Shown: positions 9,448 to 18,220 of the stretch, piece by piece
Layout of the letters: every line of letters begins with the position of its first letter
Position numbering within the stretch: the first letter of the stretch is position 1
Assembly: GCF_000282195.1 (NCBI RefSeq)
Contig: NZ_AKJT01000087.1
Span: 62,001-126,000 of the forward strand
Reading direction: 5' to 3'
Origin: Pseudomonas sp. GM18
Lineage (GTDB): Bacteria; Pseudomonadota; Gammaproteobacteria; Pseudomonadales; Pseudomonadaceae
Length of the DNA stretch: 64,000 nucleotides
Notes under the pieces: generated by a model
What the model was told of the DNA's origin: nothing
What the model saw: only the letters and a program-made list of their open reading frames with translations
Database searches by the model: none
Position numbers and translations under genes: made by a program

Positions 9448-10293
9448 ATGGCGCAGAAGATCATCCGCGTAGGCGATATCGAGATTGCCAACGACAAGCC
9501 AATGGTGCTGTTCGGTGGCATGAACGTGCTGGAAAGCCGTGACATGGCGATGCAGGTCTGCGAAGAGTACGTAAAGGTCACCGAAAAACTCGGTATCCCT
9601 TACGTGTTCAAAGCCAGTTTCGACAAGGCGAACCGGTCTTCTGTGACCTCTTACCGTGGCCCCGGCCTGGAAGAGGGCATGCGGATTTTCCAGGACATCA
9701 AGCAGGCCTTCGGCGTGCCGATCATCACCGACGTCCACGAGCCTGATCAGGCCGCGGTCGTCGCTGAAGTCTGCGACATCATCCAGCTGCCGGCCTTCCT
9801 GTCGCGCCAGACCGACCTCGTGGTCGCGATGGCCAAGACCGGCGCGGTGATCAACATCAAGAAAGCCCAGTTCCTCGCGCCTCAGGAAATGAAACACATC
9901 CTGAACAAATGCGTGGAAGCCGGTAACGATCAGTTGATCCTCTGTGAACGTGGTTCGAGCTTCGGCTACAACAATCTCGTGGTCGACATGCTCGGCTTCG
10001 GCATCATGAAGCAGTTCGAATACCCGGTGTTCTTCGACGTGACCCACGCGCTGCAAATGCCCGGCGGTCGCTCCGATTCCGCCGGCGGTCGTCGTGGCCA
10101 GGTCACTGACCTCGCCAAGGCCGGCATGAGCCAGTCGCTGGCCGGGCTGTTCCTCGAAGCCCACCCGGACCCGGACAACGCCAAATGCGACGGCCCTTGC
10201 GCCCTGCGTCTGGACAAACTGGAGCCATTCCTGGCCCAGCTCAAAGCACTGGACGAACTGGTGAAGAGTTTTCCGACGGTAGAAACCGCGTAA
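9448..10293 (+). CDS. kdsA: 3-deoxy-8-phosphooctulonate synthase
   Basis: KdsA condenses phosphoenolpyruvate with arabinose 5-phosphate to make KDO-8-phosphate for lipopolysaccharide core synthesis. The 281 residues contain the family signatures FKASFDKANRSS, GLEEGM, TDVHEP and the DVTHALQMPGG segment. The gene starts five bases after the pyrG stop, so the two are co-transcribed. Confidence 0.97.
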   Translation: MAQKIIRVGDIEIANDKPMVLFGGMNVLESRDMAMQVCEEYVKVTEKLGIPYVFKASFDKANRSSVTSYRGPGLEEGMRIFQDIKQAFGVPIITDVHEPDQAAVVAEVCDIIQLPAFLSRQTDLVVAMAKTGAVINIKKAQFLAPQEMKHILNKCVEAGNDQLILCERGSSFGYNNLVVDMLGFGIMKQFEYPVFFDVTHALQMPGGRSDSAGGRRGQVTDLAKAGMSQSLAGLFLEAHPDPDNAKCDGPCALRLDKLEPFLAQLKALDELVKSFPTVETA

Positions 10294-10450
10294 ACCTCAA
10301 TTCTCCGGTAAAGTACCGCACGGTTTAAATGCTCAGGCCCTCGGGCTTGAGCCTTATCGTCCGCAAGCCTGCCCGCTGTCTGTCACTTGCCGACGATAAA
10401 AGATTTCCTTCAGCTGCGTCGTTTTCGTCAACTTTGGAGTGTTTACAACA

Positions 10451-11740
10451 ATGGCAAAAATCGTCGACATCAAAGGTCGTGAAGTTCTCGACTCCCGTGG
10501 CAATCCCACTGTGGAAGCAGACGTGCTTCTCGATAACGGCATCATCGGCAGCGCTTGCGCGCCATCCGGTGCTTCCACTGGCTCGCGTGAAGCGCTCGAG
10601 CTGCGTGATGGCGACAAGAGCCGTTACCTGGGTAAAGGCGTGCTCAAGGCCGTAGCCAACATCAACGGTCCGATCCGTGACCTGTTGCTGGGCAAAGACC
10701 CAAGCGACCAGAAAGCGCTGGATCACGCGATGATCAAGCTCGATGGCACCGAAAACAAAGCGACCCTGGGTGCCAACGCAATCCTCGCCGTTTCCCTGGC
10801 CGCGGCCAAGGCAGCCGCACAGGATCAGGACCTGCCGCTGTACGCTCACATCGCTAACCTGAACGGCACCCCGGGTGTTTACTCGATGCCGGTTCCGATG
10901 ATGAACATCATCAACGGTGGCGAGCACGCCGATAACAACGTCGACATCCAGGAGTTCATGGTGCAGCCGGTTGGCGCCAAGTCTTTCTCGGAAGGTCTGC
11001 GCATGGGCACCGAGATTTTCCATCACCTCAAAGCTGTTCTGAAGGCCCGTGGCCTGAGCACTGCCGTTGGTGACGAAGGTGGTTTCGCGCCGAACCTGGC
11101 CTCCAACGAAGACGCTTTGAAAGTGATCTCCGAAGCCGTGGCCAACGCCGGTTACAAGCTGGGGACCGACGTGACCCTGGCTCTGGACTGCGCGGCCAGC
11201 GAATTCTACGAAGATGGCAAGTACAACCTGTCTGGCGAAGGCCAGGTGTTCACCGCTGAAGGTTTCGCCGACTACCTGAAAGGTCTGACCGAGCGTTACC
11301 CGATCATCTCCATCGAAGACGGTCTGGACGAGTCCGACTGGGCTGGCTGGAAAATCCTCACCGACAAGATCGGCGAGAAGACTCAGCTGGTAGGCGACGA
11401 CCTGTTCGTGACCAACACCAAGATCCTGAAAGAAGGCATCGACAAAAAGATCGCCAACTCGATCCTGATCAAGTTCAACCAGATCGGCACCCTGACCGAA
11501 ACCCTGGAAGCCATCCAGATGGCCAAGGCCGCTGGTTACACCGCCGTGATCTCGCACCGCTCCGGCGAAACCGAAGATTCGACCATTGCCGACCTGGCCG
11601 TGGGCACCTCGGCTGGCCAGATCAAGACCGGTTCGCTGTGCCGTTCCGACCGCGTTTCCAAGTACAACCAACTGCTGCGTATCGAAGAGCAGTTGAATGG
11701 CAAAGCCAAGTACAACGGCCGTAGCGAATTCCGCGGCTGA
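10451..11740 (+). CDS. eno: Enolase
   Basis: Enolase converts 2-phosphoglycerate to phosphoenolpyruvate and, in gammaproteobacteria, is also part of the RNA degradosome. The 429-residue protein carries the GDEGGFAPNL and LIKFNQIGTLTET motifs and the magnesium-binding acids in ALDCAASEFY and SIEDGLDE. An in-frame ATG lies four codons upstream at 10439. The ATG at 10451 is preferred because MAKIVDIKGREVLDSRGNPT is the conserved N-terminus and TTGGAG lies at suitable spacing. Confidence 0.97.
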   Translation: MAKIVDIKGREVLDSRGNPTVEADVLLDNGIIGSACAPSGASTGSREALELRDGDKSRYLGKGVLKAVANINGPIRDLLLGKDPSDQKALDHAMIKLDGTENKATLGANAILAVSLAAAKAAAQDQDLPLYAHIANLNGTPGVYSMPVPMMNIINGGEHADNNVDIQEFMVQPVGAKSFSEGLRMGTEIFHHLKAVLKARGLSTAVGDEGGFAPNLASNEDALKVISEAVANAGYKLGTDVTLALDCAASEFYEDGKYNLSGEGQVFTAEGFADYLKGLTERYPIISIEDGLDESDWAGWKILTDKIGEKTQLVGDDLFVTNTKILKEGIDKKIANSILIKFNQIGTLTETLEAIQMAKAAGYTAVISHRSGETEDSTIADLAVGTSAGQIKTGSLCRSDRVSKYNQLLRIEEQLNGKAKYNGRSEFRG

Positions 11741-11821
11741 GTGGTAAACGATAAAAAGACACCGGATTGTGTCGGAAAAATCGCGACAGCGACGGATTTG
11801 CCACTAATCTGATGCCTTAAG

Positions 11822-11853
11822 AGCACAAGCCTGGTTCTTCCAGGCTTCGTGCT
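11822..11853 (+). terminator. Strong hairpin between eno and ftsB
   Basis: AGCAC plus AAGCCTGG pair with CCAGGCTT plus GTGCT, giving a stem of about 13 bp broken by one extra base around a five-base loop. The T-run that would make it a typical terminator is missing. It may be an attenuator or 3'-end stabiliser for the eno transcript. Confidence 0.5.
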
Positions 11854-11910
11854 ATCAGAAGCTTCAAAGTTTGGCATGGCTGTCTTTTTTCACTGGATAC
11901 CTGATATTCG

Positions 11911-12189
11911 ATGCGCAGTCCCAATTGGTTGTTCCTCGTCTTGCTCTTGCTGCTGGCCGGCCTGCAGTACCGCCTGTGGGTGGGTAATGGCAGTCTGGCG
12001 CAAGTGGCCGAACTGAAGCAGCAGATTGCGGATCAACACGCCGAGAACGAGGCGTTGCTGGAGCGCAACCGAGTGATGGACGCCGAAGTCAGTGAGTTGA
12101 AAAAGGGCATGGAGACCGTTGAAGAGCGGGCTCGCCATGAGTTGGGCATGGTCAAGGATGGTGAAACCCTTTACCAGTTGGCCCAATGA
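11911..12189 (+). CDS. ftsB: Cell division protein FtsB
   Basis: FtsB is a small bitopic inner-membrane protein of the FtsQLB complex, which links FtsN signals to the FtsWI septal synthase. The 92-residue protein has a single transmembrane helix at about residues 4-22 (NWLFLVLLLLLAGLQYRLW). A periplasmic coiled coil follows, rich in Leu, Glu and Gln, to about residue 70. Its stop overlaps the start of ispD by four bases. Position after eno and before ispD is diagnostic. Confidence 0.94.
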   Translation: MRSPNWLFLVLLLLLAGLQYRLWVGNGSLAQVAELKQQIADQHAENEALLERNRVMDAEVSELKKGMETVEERARHELGMVKDGETLYQLAQ

Positions 12190-12893
12190 TTGAGTCGTTA
12201 CCGGCCTTCTGGGCCGTGATTCCTGCTGCGGGCGTCGGTGCCCGTATGGCCGCGGACCGTCCCAAGCAATACTTGCAGTTGGGCGGGCGCACTATTCTCG
12301 AACACAGCCTCGGCTGTTTCCTCGATCATCCTGCCCTGAAGGGGTTGGTGGTCAGTCTTGCCATCGATGATCCTTACTGGCCGAACCTGGCCTGTGCTGC
12401 CGATCCGCGTATTCAGCGGGTTGAGGGCGGCGCCGAGCGTTCCGGCTCAGTGCTCAACGCCTTGCTGCATCTGCATGCCCAGGGTGCTGACGATGAGGAT
12501 TGGGTGTTGGTTCACGATGCCGCGCGACCGAATCTGGCGCGCGATGATCTCGATAAATTGCTCAGTGTACTGGCTGACGATCCAGTGGGCGGCCTATTGG
12601 CGGTACCTGTGCGCGACACCCTCAAACGGGTCGACAAGCACGGGCGTGTGCTGGAAACGGTGGATCGCAGTGTGATCTGGCAGGCCTATACGCCTCAGAT
12701 GTTCCGCCTTGGAGCATTGCATCGTGCGTTGGCGGATAGCCTGGTGGCGGATGCTGTCATCACCGATGAAGCCTCGGCGATGGAGTGGGCAGGTATGGCA
12801 CCCCGTTTGATCGAAGGTCGATCCGATAACATTAAAGTCACTCGCCCCGAAGACCTGGAATGGTTGCGCCAGCGTTGGGCGAACCGTCGTTAA
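12186..12893 (+). CDS. ispD: 2-C-methyl-D-erythritol 4-phosphate cytidylyltransferase
   Basis: IspD transfers CMP to methylerythritol 4-phosphate in the MEP isoprenoid pathway. The N-terminal nucleotide-binding loop PAAGVGARMAADRPKQYL is clear at residues 12-29. The VLVHDAARPN and TDEASAME motifs also match. The 235-residue length is normal. It is coupled to ftsB by an ATGA overlap. ispF, the pathway's next-but-one gene, is not adjacent here but lies 3 kb away. Confidence 0.96.
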   Translation: MIESLPAFWAVIPAAGVGARMAADRPKQYLQLGGRTILEHSLGCFLDHPALKGLVVSLAIDDPYWPNLACAADPRIQRVEGGAERSGSVLNALLHLHAQGADDEDWVLVHDAARPNLARDDLDKLLSVLADDPVGGLLAVPVRDTLKRVDKHGRVLETVDRSVIWQAYTPQMFRLGALHRALADSLVADAVITDEASAMEWAGMAPRLIEGRSDNIKVTRPEDLEWLRQRWANRR

Positions 12894-12937
12894 AAGATCG
12901 CAGCCTATGCAGGAGCTGCCGCAGGCTGCGATCTTTT
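12892..12937. terminator. REP-type palindrome acting as a bidirectional terminator
   Basis: A perfect 14-bp stem (AAAAGATCGCAGCC with its reverse complement) begins at the last codon of ispD. It lies just before the convergent LysR gene. The A and T tails on either side would allow termination in both directions. It belongs to the same repeat family as 6108-6168 and 63449-63512. Confidence 0.75.
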
Positions 12938-12941
12938 ACTC

Positions 12942-13838
12942 TTAAAACCGATACTCCGGCCGTTCGGCCAACCCTTCCTTCAAATAATCCACCAACTTGC
13001 GCACCTTCGGCGACAGATGCCGCTGCTGCGGATAAAGCGCCCAAACCGCTGTGTTCGGCGGTTGGTGGGCTTCCAGCAGCGAGATCAATTCGCCGTTTTT
13101 CAGGTGCTCCAGCACGTAGTAATCCGGCAACTGACACAACCCAACCCCTTGTAGCGCGGCATCCAGCACCGCCTGCCCACTATTGCAGCGCCAGTTTCCC
13201 TGTACTCGCTGGGAAAATTCCCGCCCGTTCTGTTCCAGTTGCCAGATATCCGAGCTGCCGATGAGGCAGTTGTGGCGACTCAGTTCCGACAAGCTGTGTG
13301 GGCGACCATACCGTTCCAGGTAGGACGGTGAGGCGCACAGGTACATGCGCCGTGGTGCCAAACGGGTCGCGACCAATCTTGAATCCTGTAGACGGCCAAG
13401 TCGGATGGCCAGGTCCAGCCCTTCGTGTACCAGATCGAGCGGGCGGTTGCTCAGTTCGATGTCGACACGCAGTTGCGGATACATGCCCATGAAGCGAGTC
13501 ACCAGCGGCACGATGAATCGTTCGCCGTAGGCCACGGCACAAGTCATGCGCAGCATGCCCTTGGGTTCGCTGGTCAGGTCGCCGACAGCGCGCAATGCTT
13601 CTTCGCGGCCGTCCTGCAAACGTTGGCAATGTTGCAGAAAGGTTTGCCCGGCCTCGGTCAGCGTGACCCGGCGGGTGCTGCGATAGAGCAAGCGGGTTTG
13701 CAGGCGCTCTTCCAGTCGTACGATTTGGCGACTGATGTGGGAGGAAGACACCCCAAGGCGCTCAGCCGCGGCGGTGAATTGGCTACACTCGGCGACGGCG
13801 ACGAACTCATCGATGCCTTCCCAGCGGTTTTCGGACAT
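12942..13838 (-). CDS. LysR-family transcriptional regulator, divergent from adhC
   Basis: This 298-residue regulator has an N-terminal winged helix-turn-helix (about residues 8-65, with FTAAAERLGVSSSHISRQI) followed by a periplasmic-binding-protein-like effector domain. It is of the CrgA/DsdC-like subgroup common in Pseudomonas. It is transcribed away from adhC-fghA across a 106-bp gap, so it may control the formaldehyde detoxification genes. That is inferred from position only; no effector can be deduced. Confidence 0.88.
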   Translation of the reverse strand: MSENRWEGIDEFVAVAECSQFTAAAERLGVSSSHISRQIVRLEERLQTRLLYRSTRRVTLTEAGQTFLQHCQRLQDGREEALRAVGDLTSEPKGMLRMTCAVAYGERFIVPLVTRFMGMYPQLRVDIELSNRPLDLVHEGLDLAIRLGRLQDSRLVATRLAPRRMYLCASPSYLERYGRPHSLSELSRHNCLIGSSDIWQLEQNGREFSQRVQGNWRCNSGQAVLDAALQGVGLCQLPDYYVLEHLKNGELISLLEAHQPPNTAVWALYPQQRHLSPKVRKLVDYLKEGLAERPEYRF

Positions 13839-13944
13839 CAGGATTATCCCTGTATGGCAATAATGTTTTGCTTTTGTCCAGATTATTCATCGTAATCCGC
13901 TGTATTACACTCCCAGTCTCGTTTTTATTCACTGGAGAGTCAGC
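13839..13944. promoter_or_regulatory. Divergent promoter region, LysR regulator / adhC
   Basis: The 106-bp AT-richer gap separates two divergently transcribed genes and must hold both promoters and any LysR binding site. GGAGAG lies before the adhC ATG. I do not see one clear T-N11-A box that stands out. Confidence 0.5.
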
Positions 13945-15057
13945 ATGATCAAGTCGCGCGCCGCCGTTGCCTTCGAGGCCAAGAAGCCCCTCGAGATCGT
14001 TGAAGTCGATGTCGCCATGCCCAAGGCGGGCGAAGTCCTGCTGCGCGTCGTCGCTTCCGGTGTCTGCCATACCGATGCCTACACCCTCTCGGGCGCGGAC
14101 CCGGAAGGTATCTTCCCGTCGATCCTGGGTCACGAAGGTGGCGCGGTGGTCGAAGCGATCGGCGAGGGCGTGACCTCGGTTGCCGTAGGTGACCATGTGA
14201 TCCCGCTGTACACCCCGGAATGTGGCAAGTGCAAATTCTGTCTGTCGGGCAAAACCAACCTCTGCCAGGCGATTCGTGCAACCCAGGGTAAAGGCCTGAT
14301 GCCGGACGGCACTTCGCGCTTTTCCTACAAGGGCGAAACGATTTTCCACTACATGGGCACCTCGACGTTTTCCGAGTACACCGTGCTGCCGGAAATCTCT
14401 GTCGCCAAAATTCCTAAAGAAGCACCGCTGGAAAAAGTCTGCCTGCTGGGCTGTGGCGTCACCACCGGCATCGGTGCAGTGATCAACACTGCCAAGGTCA
14501 AACCGGGTGACACCGTCGCCATCTTCGGTCTGGGCGGCATCGGACTGTCTGCCGTGATCGGCGCGGTCAAAGCCAAGGCTGGCCGGATCATCGCCATCGA
14601 CATCAACCCTGCCAAGTTCGAAATCGCCAAGCAATTGGGCGCCACGGACTGCGTGAACCCGAAAGACTTCGATCGCCCGATCCAGGAAGTGATCGTCGAC
14701 ATGACCGATGGCGGCGTCGACTTCTCGTTCGAATGCATCGGCAACGTGCAGTTGATGCGTGCTGCACTTGAGTGCTGCCACAAAGGTTGGGGCGAGTCGG
14801 TCATCATCGGTGTGGCCGGTGCCGGCCAGGAAATCTCTACCCGTCCGTTCCAGTTGGTCACTGGTCGCGTCTGGCGCGGTTCGGCGTTCGGTGGTGTGCG
14901 CGGGCGTACCGAGTTGCCAAGTTACGTCGAAATGGCCCAGACCGGCGAGATCCCGCTGGATACCTTCATCACCCACACCATGGGCCTGGAAGATATCAAC
15001 AAGGCGTTTGACCTGATGCATGAAGGCAAAAGCATCCGTAGCGTCATTCATTTCTGA
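13945..15057 (+). CDS. frmA: S-(hydroxymethyl)glutathione dehydrogenase / class III alcohol dehydrogenase
   Basis: This NAD-dependent, zinc-containing enzyme oxidises S-hydroxymethylglutathione, the spontaneous adduct of formaldehyde and glutathione, to S-formylglutathione. It also reduces S-nitrosoglutathione. Catalytic zinc ligands C41 and H63 are visible, with the structural-zinc cysteines C93, C96, C99 and C107 in PECGKCKFC. The Rossmann segment is IFGLGGIGLSAV. The 370 residues are a full-length class III enzyme; Pseudomonas records often call it adhC. The esterase that completes the pathway follows eight bases later. Confidence 0.96.
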   Translation: MIKSRAAVAFEAKKPLEIVEVDVAMPKAGEVLLRVVASGVCHTDAYTLSGADPEGIFPSILGHEGGAVVEAIGEGVTSVAVGDHVIPLYTPECGKCKFCLSGKTNLCQAIRATQGKGLMPDGTSRFSYKGETIFHYMGTSTFSEYTVLPEISVAKIPKEAPLEKVCLLGCGVTTGIGAVINTAKVKPGDTVAIFGLGGIGLSAVIGAVKAKAGRIIAIDINPAKFEIAKQLGATDCVNPKDFDRPIQEVIVDMTDGGVDFSFECIGNVQLMRAALECCHKGWGESVIIGVAGAGQEISTRPFQLVTGRVWRGSAFGGVRGRTELPSYVEMAQTGEIPLDTFITHTMGLEDINKAFDLMHEGKSIRSVIHF

Positions 15058-15065
15058 GGTCGGTC

Positions 15066-15911
15066 ATGAGCCTGGAAAATATCTCCTGCCAGAAAAGCTT
15101 CGGCGGCTGGCACAAGCGCTACCGGCACCGCTCCGACGTGCTCGGCTGCGACATGGTGTTTGCCGTGTACCTGCCGCCGCAAGCGGAGCAGGGCGGCAAG
15201 CTGCCGGTGCTGTACTGGTTGTCCGGCCTGACCTGCACCGACGAGAACTTCATGCAGAAGGCCGGCGCCATGCGCATGGCCGCCGAGCTTGGGCTGATCA
15301 TCGTCGCGCCGGACACCAGCCCGCGCGGTCCCGAAGTGCCGGGTGATCCAGATGGCGCCTGGGACTTCGGTCTCGGTGCCGGGTTTTATCTGAATGCCAC
15401 GCAGGAACCGTGGTCGCGGCACTATCGGATGCATGACTATGTCGTGCAGGAATTGCCGACATTGGTCGAAGCGCATTTCCCTGCATCGGACAAGCGCGGC
15501 ATCAGCGGTCACTCCATGGGCGGCCACGGTGCGCTGGTCTGCGCGTTGCGCAATCCGGGGCGTTATCAGTCGGTATCGGCATTCTCGCCGATCAACAATC
15601 CGATCGATTGCCCGTGGGGGCAGAAAGCCTTTTCCCGCTACTTGGGCGAAGACCGTTCGAAGTGGCGCGAGTGGGATGCCTGTGCATTGATCGCCGAGGC
15701 CGACGAGAAGTTGCCGCTGCTGGTGGATCAGGGCGATCGCGACGATTTCCTCGCCACCCAGCTCAAGCCTGAAGCCCTGCAACAGGCGGCCAAACTGGCT
15801 GGTCACCCGCTGACGTTGCGTTTGCAACCGGGCTACGACCATAGCTATTTCTTCATCGCCAGTTTTATCGACGACCACTTGCAGCATCACGGACGCGCTC
15901 TAGGCCTCTAA
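15066..15911 (+). CDS. fghA: S-formylglutathione hydrolase
   Basis: This serine hydrolase (alpha/beta fold, esterase D family) splits S-formylglutathione to formate and glutathione, finishing formaldehyde detoxification. The nucleophile elbow GHSMGGHG places the active serine at residue 150. The late DQGDRDDF and PGYDHSYFF segments carry the catalytic Asp and His. It forms an operon with the preceding dehydrogenase, separated by eight bases. At 281 residues it is full length. Confidence 0.96.
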   Translation: MSLENISCQKSFGGWHKRYRHRSDVLGCDMVFAVYLPPQAEQGGKLPVLYWLSGLTCTDENFMQKAGAMRMAAELGLIIVAPDTSPRGPEVPGDPDGAWDFGLGAGFYLNATQEPWSRHYRMHDYVVQELPTLVEAHFPASDKRGISGHSMGGHGALVCALRNPGRYQSVSAFSPINNPIDCPWGQKAFSRYLGEDRSKWREWDACALIAEADEKLPLLVDQGDRDDFLATQLKPEALQQAAKLAGHPLTLRLQPGYDHSYFFIASFIDDHLQHHGRALGL

Positions 15912-15924
15912 TGCAGGTAGAATC

Positions 15925-15954
15925 ACGCCCTGACAAAAATCGGGGCGTTTTTTT
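15925..15954 (+). terminator. Hairpin with T-tract abutting the ispF start codon
   Basis: ACGCCC pairs with GGGCGT and is followed by seven T residues; the ispF ATG begins at the next base. The shape is that of an intrinsic terminator for fghA. However, the right arm (GGGGCG) is also the only plausible ribosome-binding sequence for ispF. Confidence 0.6.
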
Positions 15955-16428
15955 ATGCGTATTGGCCACGGCTATGATGTGCACCGTTTCGGTGAAGGCG
16001 ATTTCATCACGCTGGGCGGTGTGCGGATTGCACACAGCTTCGGGCTGCTCGCCCATTCCGACGGTGATGTCCTGCTGCACGCCTTGAGCGATGCGTTGCT
16101 CGGCGCTGCCGCGCTGGGTGATATCGGCAAGCATTTTCCGGACACCGACCCGCAATTCAAGGGCGCCGACAGCCGTGCGCTGTTGCGTCATGTCGTCGCA
16201 CTGATCCACGCCAAAGGCTGGAAAGTCGGCAACGTCGATAACACCATCGTCGCCCAGGCCCCGAAAATGGCCCCGCATATCGAATCGATGCGCGTGCTGA
16301 TTGCCGCGGATCTTCAAGTTGAGTTGGATCAAGTGAACGTGAAAGCTACCACCACCGAGAAGCTTGGCTTTGTCGGTCGCGAAGAAGGTATTGCCGTGCA
16401 CTCCGTTGCCTTGTTGCTGCGCGCATGA
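15955..16428 (+). CDS. ispF: 2-C-methyl-D-erythritol 2,4-cyclodiphosphate synthase
   Basis: IspF cyclises CDP-methylerythritol 2-phosphate to the 2,4-cyclodiphosphate in the MEP pathway. The 157-residue protein has the metal-binding motif GYDVHRF (D8 and H10), HSDGDVLLHAL and the conserved KATTTEKLGFVGR. It forms a homotrimer in the family. Its ATG directly follows a T-tract. Its stop overlaps truD by four bases, so it heads a tightly packed ispF-truD-surE-pcm unit. Confidence 0.96.
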   Translation: MRIGHGYDVHRFGEGDFITLGGVRIAHSFGLLAHSDGDVLLHALSDALLGAAALGDIGKHFPDTDPQFKGADSRALLRHVVALIHAKGWKVGNVDNTIVAQAPKMAPHIESMRVLIAADLQVELDQVNVKATTTEKLGFVGREEGIAVHSVALLLRA

Positions 16429-17483
16429 ACGAGGCGCAATTGCTCGGCCCACGGGCCTATGGTGAAGCTCTAGGCAGCGCGGTGCTGAAAGCCACGGCGG
16501 AAGATTTCCAGGTCGATGAAGTCCTCGATATTCCCCTGAGCGGCGACGGCGAACACCTGTGGATCTGGGTAGAAAAGCGCGGTCTGAATACCGAAGAAGC
16601 GGCACGGCGGATTGCCAAGGCCGCGGGCGTGCCGTTGCGTACTGTCAGCTATGCGGGCCTCAAGGACCGTCAGGCGCTGACTCGCCAGTGGTTCAGCGTG
16701 CAACTGCCCGGCAAGGCTGATCCAGATCTGTCGGCAGCGGAAAACGACACGCTGAAGATTCTCAAAACCGGTCGGCACAGACGCAAGCTGCAACGCGGTG
16801 CCCATTCGGCCAACGGCTTCACCTTGCGTCTGACCCAGTTTGCGGGCGACAAGGCGGCGATCGAAGAGCGTCTGCAACTGATCGCCAGGCAAGGTATTCC
16901 CAATTATTTCGGCGCCCAGCGTTTCGGGCATGACGGCGGCAACGTCGTCGACGCCCGTGCCTGGGCAGCGCGCAAGGCCCTGCCGGAACAACGCAATGTG
17001 CGTTCGCGCCTGCTCTCCACTGCGCGCAGTTTTCTGTTTAATCAGGTGCTGGCAGCGCGTGTCGCCGATGGTACCTGGCAGCGTGCTCAGGTCGGCGATC
17101 TGCTGGCGTTCACCGACAGCCGCAGTTTCTTCCCGGCAGGTGAGGCCGAATGCAGCGACCCGCGTCTGGCGATTCTCGACTTGCACCCGACCGGCCCGCA
17201 GTGGGGCGAAGGTGACTCGCCGGCGTCGGGTGCTGTCCATGAACTGGAGCAGGCAATCGCCGCGCGCGAAGCGGACCTGCGCGATTGGTTGATTAACGCC
17301 GGAATGAGCCACGAACGTCGCATCCTGCGGCTGCCCATTGGCGGGTTGACGTGGCATTATCCCGAGCCTGACATTCTGCAACTGGAATTCGTCCTCCCGG
17401 CCGGATGCTTCGCCACCGTATTGGTGCGTGAACTCGTCGATCTGGTGCCGGTGGGGCAGACGGACAGCCCATGCGTATTCTGA
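16425..17483 (+). CDS. truD: tRNA pseudouridine(13) synthase TruD
   Basis: TruD converts U13 of tRNA-Glu to pseudouridine. The catalytic aspartate is in the SYAGLKDRQALTRQWFS motif near residues 74-90, and the TruD-specific PNYFGAQRFG motif lies near residues 157-166. The 352-residue length is typical. It overlaps ispF upstream by four bases and surE downstream by thirteen. The carboxy-terminal VPVGQTDSPCVF tail sits in that overlap. Confidence 0.95.
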   Translation: MNEAQLLGPRAYGEALGSAVLKATAEDFQVDEVLDIPLSGDGEHLWIWVEKRGLNTEEAARRIAKAAGVPLRTVSYAGLKDRQALTRQWFSVQLPGKADPDLSAAENDTLKILKTGRHRRKLQRGAHSANGFTLRLTQFAGDKAAIEERLQLIARQGIPNYFGAQRFGHDGGNVVDARAWAARKALPEQRNVRSRLLSTARSFLFNQVLAARVADGTWQRAQVGDLLAFTDSRSFFPAGEAECSDPRLAILDLHPTGPQWGEGDSPASGAVHELEQAIAAREADLRDWLINAGMSHERRILRLPIGGLTWHYPEPDILQLEFVLPAGCFATVLVRELVDLVPVGQTDSPCVF

Positions 17484-18220
17484 TTTCTAACGACGATGGG
17501 GTAACCGCACCCGGTCTCGCCGCGCTTTATGCTGCGCTGGCGGATTACACCGAATGCGTGGTTATCGCCCCGGACCAGGACAAAAGCGGCGCCAGCAGCT
17601 CGCTGACGCTCGACCGTCCGTTGCACCCGCATACCTTGGCCAATGGCTTTATCAGCCTCAACGGAACGCCCACCGATTGCGTGCACCTGGGGCTTAACGG
17701 CTTGCTGGAGTTTGAGCCGGACATGGTGGTTTCCGGTATTAACCTGGGTGCGAACCTGGGGGATGACGTGCTGTATTCCGGTACTGTGGCGGCGGCCCTT
17801 GAGGGACGTTTCCTGGAGCGTCCTTCGTTTGCCTTTTCGTTTGTCTCACGGCAAGTGGAGAACCTTCCCACGGCGGCCTATTTTGCGCGCAAAATGGTAG
17901 AGGCCCACGCGGACCTTGATCTGCCACCGCGCACGGTACTGAACGTGAACATTCCCAACTTGCCGCTGGAGCATATCCGCGGTATCCAGCTGACCCGCCT
18001 GGGCCATCGCGCCCGGGCCGCTGCGCCGATAAAAGTGGTCGATCCGCGCGGTAAATCCGGTTACTGGATCGCTGCGGCGGGGGACGCCGAAGATGGTGGT
18101 CCGGGCACCGATTTCCATGCGGTGATGCAAGGCTATGTTTCAATCACGCCACTGCAACTGGATCGCACCTTTAATGATGCCTTCAGAAGTCTCGATGGCT
18201 GGCTGGAGGGGCTGCGCTAA
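17471..18220 (+). CDS. surE: 5'/3'-nucleotidase SurE
   Basis: SurE is a metal-dependent nucleoside monophosphatase that also acts on short polyphosphate and is linked to stationary-phase survival. The N-terminal ILISNDDG supplies the metal-binding Asp8 and Asp9. SGASSSLT, GTPTDCV and SGINLGANLGDD complete the active site. The 249 residues are full length. It starts inside truD and its stop codon overlaps the pcm start, the usual surE-pcm-nlpD-rpoS order. Confidence 0.96.
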   Translation: MRILISNDDGVTAPGLAALYAALADYTECVVIAPDQDKSGASSSLTLDRPLHPHTLANGFISLNGTPTDCVHLGLNGLLEFEPDMVVSGINLGANLGDDVLYSGTVAAALEGRFLERPSFAFSFVSRQVENLPTAAYFARKMVEAHADLDLPPRTVLNVNIPNLPLEHIRGIQLTRLGHRARAAAPIKVVDPRGKSGYWIAAAGDAEDGGPGTDFHAVMQGYVSITPLQLDRTFNDAFRSLDGWLEGLR

